DNA of 64,000 bases from Halichondria panicea (Eukaryota > Porifera > Demospongiae > Suberitida > Halichondriidae). Positions 44,301 through 56,181 of the stretch are shown here, in pieces (the first letter of the stretch is position 1; each line of letters opens with the position of its first letter). The position numbers and the translations under genes are program-made. The notes under the pieces are model-generated. The model did no database searches. It was not told the DNA's origin and saw nothing but the letters and a program-made list of their open reading frames with translations. Location of the stretch: positions 4,465,378-4,529,377 of the forward strand of contig NC_087381.1 of NCBI RefSeq assembly GCF_963675165.1, given 5' to 3'.

Positions 44301-46673
44301 GGACGTGGTTTGGATCCTTGGGTCTTGTACATGTCCGAATAGAGATGTCTACAGAAACATGGGCTCATTATTAAAAGCATAATAATAGTGGCACTGTACA
44401 ACTGACCTTGAGAGTCCAAAGTCTGCGACCTTTGTCAGAAGGTTCTTGTTCTCATCCTCCCTCACCATAATGTTGCGAGCAGCTAGGTCACGATGGACAC
44501 AGTTACTGCAGTATACATTTATGAGCAACTGTAACCACATGTGAATTGTAGTTACTGCGTGTGATAAAAAGGGGTTAGTAAGCTAGGCATGATCAACATG
44601 TTTTCACATCTGGTGCCAGTTCATTTGTTAAAACAACAGTCTTTATACAGAGGGTGAAGTACATGTACGGCCCTATTCCCACACAAACTTACAGTACGTT
44701 GGCGAGATAGTCCATAGCATCAGCCACCTGGTAGGCAATGTCCAGCTGTGTCAGGAGAGGCATGAATGGACGAGAGTCTTTGAGCACGCCCAGTAGGTCA
44801 CCATGGCTCATGTACTCCTCTACCAGCAGCAAGGGGTAGTCCCTGCAATTAAGGGAAAATAGGTATAGACTATGAACGTCAATAAGGAGCGGAATGGGCC
44901 TGCATAGGAACGATGCTAAGGAAATACTTTGTGGGTATACTGTTCCTACAATGGCCACACTATAGTGACCTTCGTAAAGAGATCACCTCTCTTTTACATG
45001 TAAGACCCACATAGTGGTACTGTCCTCAATGTTCACACTATAATTGATACTAACTCACAATGTGCACACAGCGATGAGTTTGACAATTCTGGGATGATCC
45101 ACTTTGGACATCTCCTTTGCCTCTCTCAAGAAGTCCTCCATCTGTTGACTGTGATGACCGTGGCGAGCTATGAAATCACTCACTACGTGTGTGTGTGTGT
45201 GTGTGTGTGAGTGAGTGAGTGTGGTACATGTACCATGTACTTACGAGGCACATACATGTACATACATGTACAGTCTATATGTACAGTCTACATGTATATG
45301 CTTCACCAGTGTGCAAAGAGATTCTACAGTATAAACCCCTCGAGATAACCAGTCTGTTGAATGTACATTTATCACCGCTATATATTTTTACACGTACACC
45401 ACATGCAATAGCAAGAGCACACTCAGAACTACAGAATGTCACGTTGAAATCAGGGCACTAAATGCAAATCCTGTTTTACAGGCTAAGACCATGCAGCTCT
45501 ATTAATTTTTCAAAGGTTTCTACTAGCCATAGCATGACAAACCCACACTCACGTCTGAGCTGTTTGACGGCTACCTCCATTGTCTTGTTCCCATGGCCTG
45601 GCAGTCCAGTCGCCTCCGCTAGGAATACCTGTAGGTAATACACGTGTATACATAGTTGTGTGCTACAGTGTGTAATACGGTATACCCTAACTATTATATC
45701 GACTCATAAAGCTAGATTAGACACATTGTACGTACATCTCCGAATGCTCCTTCTCCGATCATCTGTTTGTGGTCGAGGTTCTTGCGTGGGACCTGCAGGT
45801 GGCGGAGACAGTCCTGGATCGGCTTAAACAACGGCGACATCGGAGAGAGCAGACCCGGCTGTGAGGATGTGTGGCGTGTGATGTTGAGTGTGCGTGGGTG
45901 CATGGTGAAAATAAAATAACCATTTAGATCCCACTTTTCATTAAGACCTTGCCTCAGGTAAAGCACAGCTAATATAGTATGAGAAGATGAGGGACTGGTT
46001 GCTCTGAAGTTCCCTTATTCGGACACTGTACTGTACACATTGTATGTGCATGTAAACATACTGTACTTTTCTGACCTGGTGAGGAGCATCGTCGAATTCG
46101 TCTGGTGATGGAGAGCGTGGTTCAGGACACGTACTCACCTGTGTCATGTTCGCACTGTTGTCGATACGCCTCAGGCCATATCTGTGCAGGGAGGAATGAA
46201 AGACAGTAAAATTGAATACAGTGTACAAACATGAACTACAGCCACGTAAAAATTAATTTTGTAAGAGCACAGAACACAACTGTGAAATACATGTTATATG
46301 ATATACACTGTACATGCAGTACATGTACCTTGAAATGTACAAGCAAACTAGAGTAACATACTGCATGTATACACATGTAAACCCCTTCTATAATGGACAC
46401 CATTTTGGGCAGCAATTGAAGTCTTATTCTGTACACAAAATGCTCATTAGGGAACTCTCCCCCTCCTCTCCACACACACCCACCTTGCGGCTGTTCTAAA
46501 ATTGACTAGTTTCATATCGTGCAGGTCCAACAAGAAGGGCATGGGGGAGGGAAGACAAAGAGTAAGCTCCGCCCACTGGGAGCCACTATCGTACATGTCC
46601 TCTATCTGGATGTTGGTTTCCCTCTCAAATGGATGCCAAAGATCCTTGTCAACATTGCCCCACTCCCAGAAAG

Positions 46674-46722
<49 letters not shown>

Positions 46723-49700
46723 GCGTGTGCGTGTGTGTGTTTAAGTTTAATACAATTACATGGACATGTATACAGAGGAACTGGTATTACAAGCTTAAAT
46801 TATATTATATGATAATACACGTACACCACCTGCAACTGGATTGTACATGCATGTCTGTACTACTGTCATATAATTATAGCTGCAGTGATACATTGTAACA
46901 TTGTTTATAATACAGCAATGTATACTGAAAGTAGATTGTTGTAAAACACTCAACGTAATGTTTTCGTATCTTCCAAACACATACTGCAGAAACTCACTGG
47001 TAGGTCCATCATCTTGCTGTGAGTGACCTCGGGCCTATCCTCAATAAACACAGTCCTCTTTATACGATGGGTCACCTGAAAAGGGGGGCAAAGATGACAA
47101 CCAGTCAAACCATTGACTACATGTATTGTATAATTATAAGAAGTCATAGACTGCGCATGCGTACATAACTTAAACACACACACCACGGTAAGCTTTATTG
47201 TACATAATTATATAGAAATGTACGTACATGTATATACATTACATAATATAGTACAATACATGCATGTACATGTACAGTACACCAGTGCTCAAAACTATTG
47301 GTCTCGATATTAATTTATATAATATGTACAATGTAATCATGTTGACACAGTCAATCCCCACAAACAACCGTCCCCCACAAACAACGGTGTGCAGCTATAT
47401 AAACACACTGTCTAACTGTGTACACAAATACCAAATACATTATTTCCACTCATAATACGCCACGGCACGTGTAGAGTTCAATGATAACTTTGAAGTTTGT
47501 ACATGTACCAGAAGCAGAGCCCTACGTTCACGTCTAATTATTTTACACTACCACTTTCAAGTTTACTACACATGATGACGGTGCACAGTCAGGACTGCAT
47601 CCAGGATTTTGGATCAGGGGGGGGGCGAATTGGGCAATTTAAAAATGTAGGAGGGGCGAAGTCATCAGAATTATAGCAGTACAATCGCCCCCCCCCCTCA
47701 ATGCAGCCGTGACAGTAATATTAAAGTACCCCTCGTATTTAAGTACCTACAGTTACAAACTGTATATTATTTATATATATTTTTATGTACATGCAACTGT
47801 TCGAATAAGGACCGCTACGTGTTTCAAAACAAGACTCTTCTATTACGATATGAAACAACCGGCTATCTATAGACAATATTACTTACTTTTGTGCGTGGGT
47901 GTGATCGTGTCATGTTGTTAAGGTTATAGTGGAAGGCCATCTGAGCTTCACCCAGGTAGAACGAGTTATCACTCTCTGAGTAGTGCGCCTCAATTCTGAA
48001 TGAGTCACCGTCTGGGAGTGCATTCCATAGTCCACCATCGTAGTATTCCCAAATCACCTGACACGTGGGAGGGCATATACATGTAGTCAGGAACTAATCA
48101 CATGTAGTACAGACGTTTATTTAACAATATACTAACCAAATTTATTGCATGTACATTTATTACACGTACATATATAATTATACATAATTATTATGCACAA
48201 TGTGGAATTATGTACAATTAAGGTACAGGAATGTATGTTATTATGCATGCATGCATATACAGCAAATTAGAGTGTACCTTTTCTCTCTTGTATTGTATGC
48301 TGAGTAGCTCACAGAGCACCTTCAGCCAGGTGGTCACATCAACACTACAATACCGTGGAGTTGATAACACAGGTACATGTACATAAAGTGTCAGTCTCGA
48401 TACCAGCTAGTACATGTGTATACCTGGCAGCTATAATAATTGTACACTACAGTAGTTACATGCCGGTGTGCAAAAATCAATCTTACTCTTTGTCACAGTG
48501 TAGCAATAGCCGCTTGCTGCCTTTGCACTTTAGACTGATAGCATACGGGTGTTTAGGGTGGTCGATCACCTTGGCAACCTCTCTAATTACGTGTACTTCA
48601 ATTTTGTCTTTCTTCAATACTTTTGTCTCCTTCCTGTTGTCCTGGTAAAAAGAGATGGCCGGTTTGGCTGATGACTGATGAAGGACAGCCCACCCTCTAC
48701 CAAGTTCTTTATCCGGCTGTGTGTGTGTGTGTGTACGGTGTGAGTGCATGCATGTGGGCATAAATACACGTACAATGTACAGGAGGCTTAATTTGTTGTA
48801 TGGGGCTCATTGCTTTATTGTTTCAAATTGAGCCAATGGGTCGAGACCTACATGTACATGTACATTACCTTGTGGATCGATCGAGGCTTTAATTGATATC
48901 GAAGCCACAGTAATTCAGGCTTTATATGCATGTGTGTATTCATGTGCTTATATGCACATACAAACAACTAGAGGGAAACTCAGCACAGGAAGTGGGTGCA
49001 TGTGAATACAGTAAACAAGCATACTCCCCATCCAACAGTAGACACACCATGGAGCCCATTATACGTCAGGGGGTAGTGCAATCAAAACAATTAAGTAAAC
49101 ACAACAGTTGTCGTAAATAGCAACCATTCTAAGGGCTATTTGTTTACAGTGTATGGTCTAGCTACAATAAATAGAAGGACCTCCAGAGATTTGTAAAGCA
49201 TCATAGAGAGACGTACAGTATTGAGTTGGACTCACTGCCAGTTTGGTGCTGAAGAGGCCCGTCTTCTTGCCTTTGAAGAGGATCAGCCAACCCTCTTTCA
49301 GTACCACCTTGCCGTCTAAGGTTGCTATAGAACCAGAGAAAAAGTCAGAGTAATTTCTGTATTCATAATACTCTCACCAAAGACAAAAGACACACACACA
49401 TGTATGTTAATTTGGATCGAGTGAACAGAAACATTTAGTACACAATATAAACAACACATGCTGTCAGACTTCACACGCTGTCAGACTTCAAATATGGGCT
49501 TTACAGGCAGAACAAGCGAATTAGTCACACTCAATTCCTACTGTATGAACATGCAAGCTCATCATTGGCACATTGTGTAACGGGAATGTGAACAATGCCA
49601 CAGGCCATTACGACTAATCATGTTAGTATTACCAGGAGTTGTAATCATTGTAACATCATTATGGCTACAGTACAAAAATGTGCGTCTATCGTATTCACTT

Positions 49701-52700
49701 TTCTAGAGACACGGATATTGATTATATTGTACATGTAGTGTACAGAGTACATGGTCTACAAAACAGCTAGTTACCTAATACACGTACAAATGTACATATG
49801 CATGCAGGGATAGTGTTTATAATTTATACACGTATATATATATATACGCAAATGTACACACAAGTCCATTAGAAGAAAGTGTGGTTTTTTGTGTGTGGAC
49901 TTTTACCCTAGTACAGTAGCGGTCAAAATAAAGTACCTGTACCGTTTACGTAGTGCGTCCGTAGTACGCTGGTACGTTGCAAAATAAACGCTAAAAATAC
50001 GCTCAAGATACGCTATGTACCGTTGCGTTTTTTTTCTAATCAACCGTTGTTAAATTTTTCTTTCGGCCACACCCATGCAGCTCTGCACGCAGCTAGCTAG
50101 CTAGATTTTTTGCAGCAGTTAGCTGTTAGATATTATAGCTAGCTAGCTAGCGTTTTCTAACCTTGTAGAACAGAGATAGGACTCTATAGAGACTGCAGAC
50201 ATCCTTTTTGATGAGAAGGTTAAAGAACTTGTGAATGGTGCGTTTTATGTCTTTGTTGTAGATCTAGAGCTAGACTTACAGCTACAATGTAGACATAGCC
50301 ATAGCATAGCTAAGTAGCTAGACTAGCTACAATACTCGAGATGACTAGCTCTTTGTTCGTTTTCTAAAACTTTTCGGCAAACGTACTTGCAACGTGCAAC
50401 GGTAATTAGCAACGGTACGGTAAATTCAACGGTTTTGATACGGTGTCAAAACGGAAACGCTTTGAACGTACTACGGACGTACTACGGACGTACTACGTAA
50501 ACGGAACGGGTACTTTATTTTGACCGCTACTGTACTTAGACACCTGTGTTCTCAGAAAGACTGAACAAGAACTATTAAACTGTAATACGTTCTCAAAATT
50601 GAGGAAGAAGCTTATAAATTCATCGTACCACATTCTGTTGCAATTAATACTTTTTGGCAAAACAACTACATGTAGTTGCAATTACGTACGTACATGTAGA
50701 TTTGAATTACATTGTTAAACAATTTCACAGTGCACCCATAAAACCATCTTGTACATAATTATGTGTATAGTATACGCATGTAATAAATATATGACACCAA
50801 GGTGCATGTATTAAATATCAACCACTGTCAGCAAAAGTTATAATAGTAGATGCATGTACACCACAACATAGCACACACACACCACGAACACATGTCGTGT
50901 CATTGTTGCCAAGCGTGTGGCTTTGTTTAGCACTAAATGAGTGGGAGGAACCCAGCCACAGCCCTGTTACTATGACAACATGCAAACACACAAACAGTCA
51001 CCACACTGGTTAGAAATCAGTTTTGTATGTGTTAATTATAATGTTACCATGTAGCATAAATTTGCACAGCACAATTTAACCCTGTACAAGCTCCAATGAA
51101 ATTGTGGCGGTTAATTGAGGAAATAATAAATAAAAAATCGCATGAAACGCATAATTTTATGCTCGCACATATTTCTAGCTAACTACGGTTAAATGAATTT
51201 TTAATTGGGTATACATTAATTTTTTGATATTGAAAATTATGGGGTGGTGTGTTTAGATTAAGAGACAATTCCTGATAGTCAACAGTGAAGTTTTCCCAAA
51301 TCTAGTCGGTTTTTTTTCTATAGCTACATGTACATCCATGTACATTATTTTAAAACTCAAAAAAGAAATGGTGGAGGCCGGGGTGTTCAAAGTCACTTGA
51401 GAGACTTGCTTTACGATAGATGACATACTTGCATCTGTGCTCAAATTTCAAGCCAATCATAACAGACACAAGAAATGAGCATTACTAAATTCCACACAGA
51501 GGGCCCCCATGTCTGAGAGTATAGACTATAATTATTCTGACCCATTGCCACACTCTGCTGACGCTATACTCTTCCCTGTTAGCTTAGGTCTTGTACTTCA
51601 GTTGCTAGGAAACACGCACACCATTGAAATGTATTGAGTAATTGCCCATTAAGTAAAAAAAATGATTGAACTCTCTTAAGTAAGGAAATAATTTGTGCAA
51701 GTACTAATAATCTTACAGTAATACAAACACCATTGTTTACAGTGGCACAACTACGTAAATAAATTAATGGATATAGACATACTCTAATAATGCATGTTAA
51801 ATACTCGATCCACACAATTAATACATGTACATGGATTACTGATACTCATAGGAAGGGCCACATTAATTCTGTACGTTAAAACTTCAACAAAAGATACATC
51901 TCACGCACACATACATACTGCATGTATGTGAAGCTGATTAATTCATAAAAATTTTCCTGCTCAGACAATAATATTATACTTCGACGTTTAAAAGCTTCTT
52001 TTAAGAGTCACTATTGCCATGATTAACACGGCAAGGCACATCATAAAACTGAAACTGGTACAATACCAAATATCAAAACAACCATCAAAGCAATAATTAT
52101 GTATAGATCGATACACAATGATTTGTCTATGTTACTTGCAATAGTATTTCGGACACTTCTTTTCAACAAAGCGAGAAACACAAATGATTACTATAACAAG
52201 ATTGAGTATCTATGTATAATTATAGTGACTGTAGTCCACAAAAGAAGTAGCTCTGAAGTGGTTACTACAAAAGAGATGGCATGTACTATTCATGAGGTGG
52301 TTAGAGCATAGAAGAGGGATTGGAAACGGAAGTGATTCACGTGATGTTTTACAATGAAGTCTACGTAGTGGCTCTGGGACCATCCGTGTATCTCCTTATA
52401 ACTCCTGCAAAAGCCCGGGAAACTTATTGTGTCCAAAGCATACATCTCAGAGCTACCCCCATTACTGAATCACATGCCCCCTGATAGTAGGTATCAATTG
52501 GAAACTTATAATCTCGATTGTCGTGAAGTAGCTAGAGGTACACAGAGCGCTTTTTTATGCTTGTGTTCCTATAGTACCTTTGATATAGCTAAGGCTTTGT
52601 AACTAAATAGTGTCCTGTGTCCCAAATGGCCTCAAGTATTAGAGAAAGTTGATGTTTAGCAGCAGAACTGCTCGTGGACTTCTTACAGAGAGCAAAACAA

Positions 52701-54222
52701 TTCTCATGAATTATTCATGTTTAGCCCTTGTGTTAAAAAGTAAGCCTCGATTAAAACCACGGAGATACATGGATGGTACTTCGAGGGTACTTCCGTTTCC
52801 AATCCCTCTTCTACTCTATTTATGGTTAGAGTGAGTGTGCACAAATTCCTTGCATCCTTCTGTGTACAATCCCTCTGTGTACACACACAGCCTGCATCTA
52901 AGGATTACTTCTCTCACTCAGCTTACATCATTGACCGCCCTGAAGACACCATCTCTCTAGTGAGACCACTGTATCACCTCTCTATCAATTGAGACTATAC
53001 CCATTACTGTCACTACAATTATTGCAATACTCTCAATTGTCACAGTTCCAAAAAGACAAATTTGTTCACACTGCACACATACTGTTGCTGATGAATGCAA
53101 TACCTAGACACGCCTAGTAGTCTCATCATAATTTTATTAGGAAATGTTGTGCAGTGTGCACTTAAGACACAATGGGAACATGAATACACACCTTCTATTC
53201 GAGAAGAACAACACTACATTTATTTGATTGCATACAGTCTATAAATTACTGTACACATGTAGAAACTTCAAGAGGGTTGCAACAATTCGTTTAGTAGTAG
53301 GGTAACAAATAATTATTTATCCTGCTCATGTTACAAGAACAATAAAGCAGCAATTAATTATATAAAGGTTCACTAACGTATTTAGCACAATCTTTGATTA
53401 CTTGACAAACCACATACCAATACATTCATAACAATGCCCGAATTATAGTTTATGGCTACAATCAATACAAATTGACACACCATAAAAAGCCACATCAAAC
53501 AAAGGATGCACATGATCTTACAACTACTACTCTGCCAAACGGAAATAAATGCTTTGGCTCACATGCATAGAAAAATTTAGAGCATACTTTATTCAGGTAA
53601 TGAATAGTACATGCATGAAACTTCAAAATGGATAGTAACAAGCTCGGGCACAGCTGGCTAGACAATTGACACAAACTCAAGTAGGCAATGCATACGGTAC
53701 AGTGAGTAATTTGAACTAGTTACATACTGCAGTAATAGGATACATGTACGTACATGTACCATGCCATTAAAACTATACATTTCCTGTGTTTTCATTGAAA
53801 ATAGATTCTGATCCCTTTCCGACTAACAAGCTCTGCTTACAATACTAGAGAAAAATAGAAACCAATATTTCAGAAACTGGCGTATAACTATGGGAAAGAG
53901 CAGATAATCACACCCCAAAACTTACGAAACACATACGACAACATTAACACTTAGGGGGCCGGGGGACATCTACAAAACATCAGTCGGATACACAGTATCG
54001 AATGTAGGCGTGGTAAAAAAGGGGATAGATAATAGGCATCGCTATAATAATTGTTAAGAAGTGTTTCCACATCCAGTGCATGCCATGTGTATCTCCAACA
54101 TGATCCAAAATATTATAGAAAACTCCATCTAAAGATCTAACCTGAGTTTAGCTACATCATCATTGCTGGAACTGTGATTTCTAGAGCAGTGCATAGAAAC
54201 CTGATATCTACTCACCTGACAT
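41304..54222 (-). CDS. PH-WWE-WWE tyrosine kinase (824 aa)
   Basis: Twenty exons: 54222-54216, 49324-49236, 48716-48487, 48344-48278, 48057-47887, 47075-46998, 46674-46484, 46181-46076, 45858-45736, 45628-45553, 45182-45059, 44842-44693, 44505-44407, 44348-44232, 43731-43594, 43286-43211, 42944-42800, 42239-42054, 41835-41723 and 41492-41304. All phases agree (2475 nt). Residues 10-131 form a PH domain ([12 protein letters not shown] to [11 protein letters not shown]). Residues 132-213 are WWE-1 ([15 protein letters not shown] to RIKRT). Residues 215-290 are WWE-2 ([15 protein letters not shown] to YGLRRID). The kinase (about 345-614) has [12 protein letters not shown] (Lys376), HRDLAARN (475-482), DFG (499-501), Tyr507/Tyr511 in the activation loop, [10 protein letters not shown] and ERPTF, so it should be active. 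The tail to 824 is Ser/Pro-rich and ends near GHIYYLLDP. There is no signal peptide or membrane segment, so it is a cytoplasmic kinase. Confidence 0.9.
42427..42453. repeat. (ATACG)5 microsatellite
   Basis: A short pentanucleotide array in the kinase-gene intron between exons 42944-42800 and 42239-42054. Confidence 0.8.
43926..44132. mobile_element. Small TIR element in kinase intron
   Basis: The opposed ends TACCGTACATGTATTACTAG and CTAGTAATACGGTA enclose about 200 bp with repeated TTGCGA/TCGCAA motifs. The DNA just before (43838-43890, CAGCAGAAAATTAGACATTT) resembles its interior (CAGCAGAAAATTTGACCCTT). Confidence 0.6.
46675..46741. repeat. (GT)n tract at the WWE-2 exon acceptor
   Basis: On the minus strand this is a (CA)n run that ends in the AG acceptor of exon 46674-46484, taking the place of a normal pyrimidine tract. 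Confidence 0.9.
49914..50532. mobile_element. Tc1/mariner-type MITE (619 bp)
   Basis: It starts CAGTAGCGGTCAAAATAAAG and ends CTTTATTTTGACCGCTACTG, with TA on both sides (49912-49913 and 50533-50534). GTAGTACGT-type motifs repeat inside both ends. No coding capacity is seen. Confidence 0.88.
52303..52818. mobile_element. TIR element (~516 bp) in kinase intron 1
   Basis: The ends are inverted: AGAAGAGGGATTGGAAACGG near 52310 and CCGTTTCCAATCCCTCTTCT near 52810, with weaker pairing inward (CCATCCGTGTATCTCC and GGAGATACATGGATGG). Confidence 0.75.
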
Positions 54223-54534
54223 GATCTTTGGTAACTTAGAGCAAGGCCAAAGTTGTGATACACTCTCCGGTATAGTCCTGTACGCTGCTTGTTAGGTCTA
54301 GTACGTCTATGGTAGTACCTGGCTTGATATCAGTGTTCAGTCTAGTTTATGCTCTCATTTCCGTTTATTTCCGTATAGATTCTAATTATTAACATTGCCG
54401 GAATGCACATCATTATCAGGTTCCTCCGATCTGATTGGTCAGTTCTGCAAGAATAAATTTAAACAAGCCAAAAAAGCTAAAAGTTACAAATTTCAAAGAA
54501 GTGCGTAGCAACATCGTGAACTTAGTTTGCAGAG
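54223..54534. promoter_or_regulatory. Divergent promoter, kinase / KIF23
   Basis: 312 bp separate the kinase ATG (minus) and the KIF23 ATG (plus), so both 5' UTRs and start sites must fit here. No clear TATA box is seen. Co-regulation is only inferred from spacing. Confidence 0.6.
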
Positions 54535-56150
54535 ATGAAAAGCTCTAAAGGTAAAACACCAGCCAACGGGTCAAGACCTATCAAGAAAGGTTGTCCAACG
54601 CCGGGCAAGCCACCTAAAGCTTCAAGACCAAAGGATCCTGTTGAAGTCAGTTGCTATACTTCTGTAGCTCATCAGTACAGTGTGTAGCTAGTATCGCCAC
54701 AGGCTTATAAATGCTTGCTCTGTACACACACCACAGAGTGTTGAATATTAAAACACTGATCACCACGGTACACTGTTACATACTACACTACTGTGATAAA
54801 TATTACACTACATTCTCTAAATAGGTGTACTGTCGAGTGCGACCATTAAAAGATGATGAACTGGAGTCGTGTGTGGAGGTTCCTGAAGACACACTGCTCA
54901 AAGTCACGCCCCCTGAGTGCTCTATCGCTTTCAAGAATGGGCACAGAAATGCTGTGAGTTTAATTCGCAATACTCTTTTACTTGAAATACTTCACGGCTA
55001 AGCTTCCTGATCTCTTAACCGTATCAATGCGCTCTGTATAGTGTTTCCTTTGAAGTTTCATACAGTACTTGTTCATCTAGGTACTATACATGTATGTACG
55101 GACGGTATACATGTACAGTAGTGACGTTTGATATTTTGTTCAGCACGCTCACAAGTTCAAGCATGTGTTCACGGAGGGGACTGATCAAACGGATATCTTT
55201 GACAGACTGGGCTTCCCTCTTGTGGAGGACCTCCTACAGGGAAAGAACGGTATGCCAGTAAAAGTAGTGGAGTAAAAACGAATCACCAAACCTTAGGCCT
55301 TGATCAAAATTACTGAAATGAGGCAGAATAATAACTATTTACATGTACATGCACCTGCGCATGTATCTGTTGTCATTGACAGGCAACCTTATTGATAGCT
55401 AGATCATACGTACGTATACAGTACAGTGAATGTCTACTGTTGTCACCTCATGCAGCTGGGTCACTCTCTATAATAATTATTGCCAGGTTAATGGTCTCAG
55501 AAGTGTCCATAGGAGATGTTTCGATCTAGCTATAAAGTGCATGTCAATGTGCATGTATGTTAGCTGGCCACCTCTTCATTACAGCATTTGTTAGTCAGTG
55601 CAGGGGTGACTGCTAGAGTTAGTCAGTGCAGTGGTGACTGCTAGAGTTAGTCAGTGCAGGGGTGACTGCTAGAGTTAGTCAGTGCAGGGGTGACTGCTAG
55701 AGTTAGTCAGTGCAGGGGTGACTACTGGAGATGTACTGTACCTAGGATAGGCAGATAGTTTGACACATAAGTCGTATATATACATGTACATAAGTCGTAT
55801 ATACACATGTACATGACTTGTGTGGTATGTACTGTCGTACACAGTATATAGTAGTGTGTTGTACACTGGCCCCTGTGTGTAATCTGTAATCTTGTTTCTT
55901 GCTTCCTAGGGCTACTATTTGCCTATGGCATAACCAACTCTGGCAAGACGTACACTATGAACGGGGAACCTGACCAAGCCGGTATTCTACCGAGGAGTCT
56001 AGACATCATTTTCAACAGCATAGCAGACGTCCAAGCTTTCAAGTTTGTGTTTCGCCCTGACAATACTAACGGGTTTGACCTATTCACTGAAGAAGAGGCT
56101 AACACAGAGGCTCAAAAGAGCAAGCCCAAGAAGATCAGTCCTAGAATGAG

Positions 56151-56181
<31 letters not shown>

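Larger units (their letters stand above)
49325..54215. other. Kinase intron 1 (4.9 kb)
   Basis: The model places a 7-nt coding first exon (ATGTCAG) 4.9 kb upstream of exon 2. The intron contains two TIR elements (49914-50532 and 52303-52818) and otherwise AT-rich unique DNA; I recognise no other gene in it. Its length is unusual against the other introns of this gene, which are mostly under 600 bp. Confidence 0.65.

Noticed and set aside
46502-46898. Plus-strand Cys/Val-rich frames
   Set aside because: They translate the (GT)n tract opposite the WWE-2 exon.
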